In this document: positions 12,766 through 16,119 of the stretch, in pieces | How the letters are laid out: every line of letters starts with the position of its first letter | Numbering within the stretch: position 1 is the first letter of the stretch | NCBI GenBank assembly: GCA_964393005.1 | Contig: CAYMRR010000010.1 | Location: forward strand, 1 to 16,119 | Direction of reading: 5' to 3' | DNA length: 16,119 bases | Source: UBA5272 sp964393005 | GTDB taxonomy: Bacteria; Patescibacteriota; Minisyncoccia; Phycocordibacterales; UBA5272 | Made by a program: the position numbers and the translations under genes | The notes under the pieces: generated by a model | Databases searched by the model: none | Seen by the model: only the letters and a program-made list of their open reading frames with translations | What the model was told of the DNA's origin: nothing

Positions 12766-13233
12766 ATGCGACGACCAGTCAAAAATAAGCATGTTGTTAA
12801 AGCGGATTTCCGCTATAACAGCGAAGATGTTTCAAAGTTTATAAATTATGTAATGCTTAATGGTAAAAAAACTGTAGCTCAAAAAATAGTCTACGGAGCT
12901 TTTGATATTATTAAGTCTAAAACAGGAAAAGATGGAGTAGAAGTGTTTGAAGAAGCAATTAAAAACACTTCTCCTAGTGTAGAAGTAAAAAGTAAAAGGG
13001 TTGGAGGTTCCAACTATCAAATACCAGTAGAAGTAAGAGATGTAAGAAGATTTCTTTTGGCTTCTCGCTGGATTATTACCGCTGCCAAATCTGGCAAAGG
13101 AAAACCTATGCATGTAAAATTGGCAGAAGAGCTTATGCTCGCTGCTAATGGCGAAGGTGCTGCAGTAAAGAAAAAAGAAGATGTTCATAAAATGGCAGAA
13201 TCCAATAAAGCTTTTGCTCATTTTGCAAGATAA
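12766..13233 (+). CDS. rpsG: Ribosomal protein uS7
   Basis: S7 nucleates assembly of the 30S head and contacts the E site. The 155-aa product has family length and features: MRRPVKNKHVVKADFRYNSE, KFINYVMLNGKKTVAQKIVYG, SPSVEVKSKRVGGSNYQIPVEV (residues about 70-91), and SRWIITAAKSGKGKPMHVKLAEE. The first 20 codons are unlike the rest (CGA CGA, GCG, CGC, AGC) and can form a GC-rich hairpin, suggesting RNA-level constraint. rpsG-fusA is the surviving part of the str operon; rpsL is 6.5 kb upstream. fusA copy 2 follows after 32 nt. Confidence 0.98.
   Translation: MRRPVKNKHVVKADFRYNSEDVSKFINYVMLNGKKTVAQKIVYGAFDIIKSKTGKDGVEVFEEAIKNTSPSVEVKSKRVGGSNYQIPVEVRDVRRFLLASRWIITAAKSGKGKPMHVKLAEELMLAANGEGAAVKKKEDVHKMAESNKAFAHFAR
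12801..12814 (+). promoter_or_regulatory. GC-rich hairpin in the 5' coding region of rpsG
   Basis: AGCGG (12801-12805) and CCGCT (12810-12814) form a perfect 5-bp stem with an ATTT tetraloop, 35 nt after the start codon, spelled with otherwise rare codons GCG and CGC. It may be part of the rpsG regulatory RNA that begins at 12711. Confidence 0.4.
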
Positions 13234-13265
13234 TATTATTAATTTTAATTTATATATAAAAAATT

Positions 13266-15410
13266 ATGTCTAGAGATTATCCATTAAATAAAATTCGAAA
13301 CTTTGGTGTAATAGCACATATCGATGCAGGAAAAACTACCACTTCAGAAAGAATTCTCTTTTATACAGGAGTTTCTCATAAATTAGGAGAGACTCACGAA
13401 GGAGAGTCTGTCATGGATTGGATGGAACAAGAAAAAGAAAGAGGTATTACTATTACTTCAGCAGCAAATACAGCATATTGGAATCCTTCTTATATGCCTA
13501 CCACAGATACTTCTAAAAAATGTAAGTTTAATATTATTGATACCCCAGGGCATATCGACTTTACCATTGAGGTGAAAAGATCACTCCGGGTATTAGACGG
13601 AGCTGTAGTAGTATTTGACTCTGTAGCTGGTGTAGAACCTCAATCAGAGACTAACTGGAGATATGCTGACGAGGCTATGGTACCTAGAATTTGCCTTATT
13701 AACAAATTAGACAGAATGGGAGGAAATTATGATAGATCTTATCAGTCTATAGTAGAAAGACTTTCTCCAAAAGCTGTAAGAATGCAAATCCCAGTAGGAG
13801 AAGAAGAAAATTTTTCAGCAATTATTGATCTTTTAAATTTAAAATATGTAAAATTTGAAGGAGATAAAGGAATGAATGTGGTATATGAAGACATTCCTGC
13901 AGAGTTTGAAGATATAGTAAAAGAAAGAAGAGGAGAAATGATAGAAAAGATAGTAGAAACCGATGAAGAAATGATGACCAAATATCTAGAAGGAGGAGAG
14001 TTTTCAGTAGATGAATTAAAAATAGCTATTAGAAAAGCAGTAATAGCAAACGAACTCTTCCCTGTATATTGTGGTTCTTCTCTAAAAAATAAAGGAGTAC
14101 AACTAATACTAGATGCGGTGGTAGACTTTTTACCAAGCCCATTAGATATTGCGAAGCCAGTAGGTCTTGATCCTAGAACAGGAGAGAAGGTAGAGCTAGA
14201 AGTATCTGATACTGCTCCTTTAGCAGCTCTTGCTTTTAAGCTTGCAGCCGATCCGTTTGTAGGTCAACTCATTTTCTTTAGAGTTTATTCTGGTACAGTA
14301 GAAGCTGGTAGCTATATATACAATGCTACCAAAGAGAAAAAGGAAAGAATTGGAAGAATTTTAAGAATGCATGCAAATGAAAGAGAAGAGGTAAAAACAG
14401 TCTATGCAGGAGAAATAGCAGCAGCAGTAGGTCTTAAAGATACTGTTACTTCTGATACTTTATGTAATGAAAGCTCTCCCGTTATATTAGAAAAAATAGT
14501 AGCTCCAGAACCTGTAATCTCAATGAGAATAGAGCCTAAAACAAAAGCTGACCAAGAAAAAATGGGTCTTGCTCTTTCTCGTCTTGCAGCTGAAGATCCT
14601 ACTTTTAGAGTATCAAGCGATCCTGAAACTTTAGAAACCATTATTTCAGGAATGGGTGAGCTACATCTTGATGTATTAGTAGAAAGAATGAAAAGAGAAT
14701 TTAATGTAGAAGCTTCTACAGGCAAACCTCAAGTATCATATAAAGAAACTATTAGAGGATCTGCTGATGGAGAAGGTAAATATATTAAACAGTCTGGAGG
14801 TAGAGGGCAATATGGTCATGTAAAATTAAAAATCAAACCTATAGACTATACTGTAAGCGAAGAAGATTTACCTAAAAATATTAAAAGAACTGGTAATTTT
14901 GAATTTATCAACTCTATTAAAGGTGGAGTTATCCCTCAAGAATATGTACCTGCTGTAGAAAAAGGTTTGAGAGAAGCTATGGATAGAGGTACTCTTGCAG
15001 GATTTAAAATGGTAGACATTTCTTGTGAGGTATATGATGGATCTTTTCACGAAGTAGACTCTTCAGAAATTGCCTTTAAGCTAGCTGCTGGTATGGCACT
15101 TCAAGATGCTGTAGCAAAAGCAAAGCCAGTAATTTTAGAACCTATTATGAAAGTAGAAGTTATTACTCCAGATAAATTTTATGGAGATATTACAGGAAAT
15201 CTTTCAAGTAAAAGAGGTCAAATAGAAGGAATGGATGAAAGAGGCATGGATAAAGTAGTAAAAGCTAAAGTTCCGCTATCTGAAATGTTTGGATACATGA
15301 CCTCTTTAAGATCTATGACAGAAGGTAGAGCACAATTTACAATGGAATTTTCACATTATGATGTAGTTCCAGTAAATATTGCTAAAGAAATTCAAGATAA
15401 TAGAAAATAA
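13266..15410 (+). CDS. fusA: Elongation factor G, copy 2, full length
   Basis: A complete 714-aa EF-G-family translocation GTPase. Motifs: G1 AHIDAGKTT (17-25), G2 RGITI (59-63), G3 DTPGH (92-96), G4 NKLD (146-149), G5 GSSLKNKG (270-277), then domain II, domain III (SGMGELHLD), domain IV tip loops (KQSGGRGQYGHVK; DGSFHEVDSSE) and domain V (PLSEMFGYMTSLRSMTEGR). It differs from copy 1 and from typical EF-G in domain V, where GDVIGD reads GDITGN, and has a longer linker in domain IV (about 521-540, YTVSEEDLPKNIKRTG). It follows rpsG in normal str order, yet copy 1 has the more canonical sequence. It is either a second translocase or a specialised paralog (for example for recycling); I cannot decide. 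A terminator follows. Confidence 0.97.
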   Translation: MSRDYPLNKIRNFGVIAHIDAGKTTTSERILFYTGVSHKLGETHEGESVMDWMEQEKERGITITSAANTAYWNPSYMPTTDTSKKCKFNIIDTPGHIDFTIEVKRSLRVLDGAVVVFDSVAGVEPQSETNWRYADEAMVPRICLINKLDRMGGNYDRSYQSIVERLSPKAVRMQIPVGEEENFSAIIDLLNLKYVKFEGDKGMNVVYEDIPAEFEDIVKERRGEMIEKIVETDEEMMTKYLEGGEFSVDELKIAIRKAVIANELFPVYCGSSLKNKGVQLILDAVVDFLPSPLDIAKPVGLDPRTGEKVELEVSDTAPLAALAFKLAADPFVGQLIFFRVYSGTVEAGSYIYNATKEKKERIGRILRMHANEREEVKTVYAGEIAAAVGLKDTVTSDTLCNESSPVILEKIVAPEPVISMRIEPKTKADQEKMGLALSRLAAEDPTFRVSSDPETLETIISGMGELHLDVLVERMKREFNVEASTGKPQVSYKETIRGSADGEGKYIKQSGGRGQYGHVKLKIKPIDYTVSEEDLPKNIKRTGNFEFINSIKGGVIPQEYVPAVEKGLREAMDRGTLAGFKMVDISCEVYDGSFHEVDSSEIAFKLAAGMALQDAVAKAKPVILEPIMKVEVITPDKFYGDITGNLSSKRGQIEGMDERGMDKVVKAKVPLSEMFGYMTSLRSMTEGRAQFTMEFSHYDVVPVNIAKEIQDNRK

Positions 15411-15434
15411 TTAAAAATTAGATTTTCTAATTTT

Positions 15435-15468
15435 AAATAAAACTATCTAATATTAGATAGTTTTATTT
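15435..15468 (+). terminator. Intrinsic terminator after fusA copy 2
   Basis: A perfect 34-nt palindrome: two 16-nt arms (15435-15450, 15453-15468) around TA, with the T-rich arm GTTTTATTTTT at the end. It is symmetric, so it could also stop transcription from the other side. Confidence 0.85.
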
Positions 15469-15487
15469 TTAATTAAATTTGAATCAA

Positions 15488-15496
15488 TGATATAAT
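15488..15496 (+). promoter_or_regulatory. Extended -10 promoter for the last gene
   Basis: TGA followed by a perfect TATAAT (15491-15496); no clear -35. The predicted start near 15503 leaves a leader of about 25 nt. Confidence 0.5.
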
Positions 15497-15528
15497 TTTA
15501 TTATCAAAGCTTAGATAAAGCCTTTTAT

Positions 15529-16119
15529 ATGGTATTTCCTCCTATTTTTGCTTATGTTATTTTTTTTATTTTAGACTTATTAAGTTTAGTTTTTAGTATG
15601 TCTGTTTTTTTAGCTCCTCTTGGTATTGTTATTACAAATATTACTACTATTTTATATATAGGGAGAGTTTATTTTAAATACGGGCCAGAAAAAACTGTAG
15701 AAAAACTTTTTAAATACAAAAATATTCCTTCAAAAGTTTTAACAAAAAAAGTAATGAAAGTTTTTGGAAGTACAGTAATTCCTTTTATTACGGTATGGGC
15801 TATTTATGATGATTATAAAGAAGAAGTAAATAAGCTGGAAGGTAAAGAAGAAGGTCCTACAAAACTAGATAAGCTAAAAAAAGCAGCTATTATTGGAGCT
15901 GCTGCTGTGGCTACTGGTGGAGCTGCTGCTCCTGCGGCTGCTAGAGTAGCCGCTGGGGCAACGGCGACAGGTACTACAGCTACAGCAAGTGCTGCAGCAG
16001 GAGGTGTGGCTGCAAGGGCAGCAGCTGGCGGAATAGCTGGAGGTACTACAACTGGAGCTTTAACAGGAGTGGGAGCAAGATCTGCAGTAGGTACAAGTGG
16101 AGCAGCAGCCGGAAGAGTA
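15529..16119 (+). CDS. Membrane-associated protein with Ala/Gly-rich tail, 3' end outside the window
   Basis: The frame opens with ATG at 15529 and stays open for 197 codons to the window edge. Residues 3-49 are hydrophobic and fit two membrane segments with a short turn (LAPLGIVITN), followed by an amphipathic basic stretch and a third hydrophobic piece near 78-93 (VFGSTVIPFITVWAIY). Residues 94-118 are charged. From residue 119 (nt 15883) it becomes almost pure Ala, Gly and Thr (GAAAVATGGAAAPAAARVAA and onward) with no charged residues except scattered Arg. Base composition rises sharply in G+C there simply because of the amino acids. I do not recognise the family. Glycine-zipper-like packing or a disordered, export-related tail are both possible. 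The codons before the tail match the genome. Confidence 0.8.
   Translation, partial: MVFPPIFAYVIFFILDLLSLVFSMSVFLAPLGIVITNITTILYIGRVYFKYGPEKTVEKLFKYKNIPSKVLTKKVMKVFGSTVIPFITVWAIYDDYKEEVNKLEGKEEGPTKLDKLKKAAIIGAAAVATGGAAAPAAARVAAGATATGTTATASAAAGGVAARAAAGGIAGGTTTGALTGVGARSAVGTSGAAAGRV

Noticed and set aside
976..15410. Possible genetic code change: no TGA stop among 20 genes (19 TAA, 1 TAG)
   Set aside because: No in-frame TGA occurs in any conserved gene, so UGA is not used as Gly or Trp here. Strong TAA preference is expected in an AT-rich genome, and the sample is small.

Overview
This AT-rich window carries 21 protein-coding genes, all on the + strand, nearly all of the translation machinery. 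It looks like a Candidate Phyla Radiation (Patescibacteria) genome, probably Parcubacteria-like. The grounds are strong A/T codon bias, rpsE running straight into rplO with no rpmD (L30), AT-rich translation starts with no Shine-Dalgarno, a small zinc-type S14, and hypothetical genes between housekeeping genes. TGA is used neither as a sense codon nor as a stop, so UGA-to-Gly recoding is not indicated. The phylum assignment is an inference. Ten Ns at 8584-8593 show a scaffolded metagenome or draft assembly.

Layout. (1) 2-1212: the C-terminal part of one EF-G gene (fusA copy 1, with an in-frame TAA near the window edge), then a 76-aa Phd-like protein ending in an SSB-like DDLPF tail. (2) 1222-6279: promoter, structured leader, tuf-rpsJ-rplC-rplD-rplW-rplB-rpsL, terminator. 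(3) 6294-10524: a promoter/terminator module and a second promoter, then rpsN-rpsH-rplF-rplR-rpsE-rplO-secY and a strong terminator. (4) 10538-11806: a self-contained unit for a 396-aa coiled-coil protein of unknown function, where adk usually lies. (5) 11820-15468: map, then rpsG-fusA copy 2 from its own promoter with a GC-rich structured leader, and a terminator. (6) 15488-16119: start of a small-membrane-segment protein with an Ala/Gly-rich tail that runs off the window.

The genes work together in translation and secretion: EF-Tu delivers aminoacyl-tRNA, EF-G translocates, the ribosomal proteins build both subunits, SecY exports nascent proteins and MetAP trims the initiator Met. The gene order is odd. 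The classical str cluster (rpsL-rpsG-fusA-tuf) is in three pieces: fusA/tuf at the left, rpsL after rplB, rpsG-fusA at the right. The usual block rpsS-rplV-rpsC-rplP-rpmC-rpsQ-rplN-rplX-rplE is absent from its place, and EF-G genes lie at both ends.

The most interesting signals outside the genes are a T immediately before ATG in 19 of 20 visible starts; twin hairpins in the tuf leader with different stems but an identical 11-nt loop; a 15-bp imperfect hairpin between rpsJ and rplC; a GC-rich leader at rpsG whose loop can pair across the start codon; and a promoter followed at once by a terminator-like hairpin before rpsN. I see no tRNA, rRNA, CRISPR or mobile element. No gene-free stretch exceeds 300 bases; the longest (6226-6522) is filled with regulatory signals.
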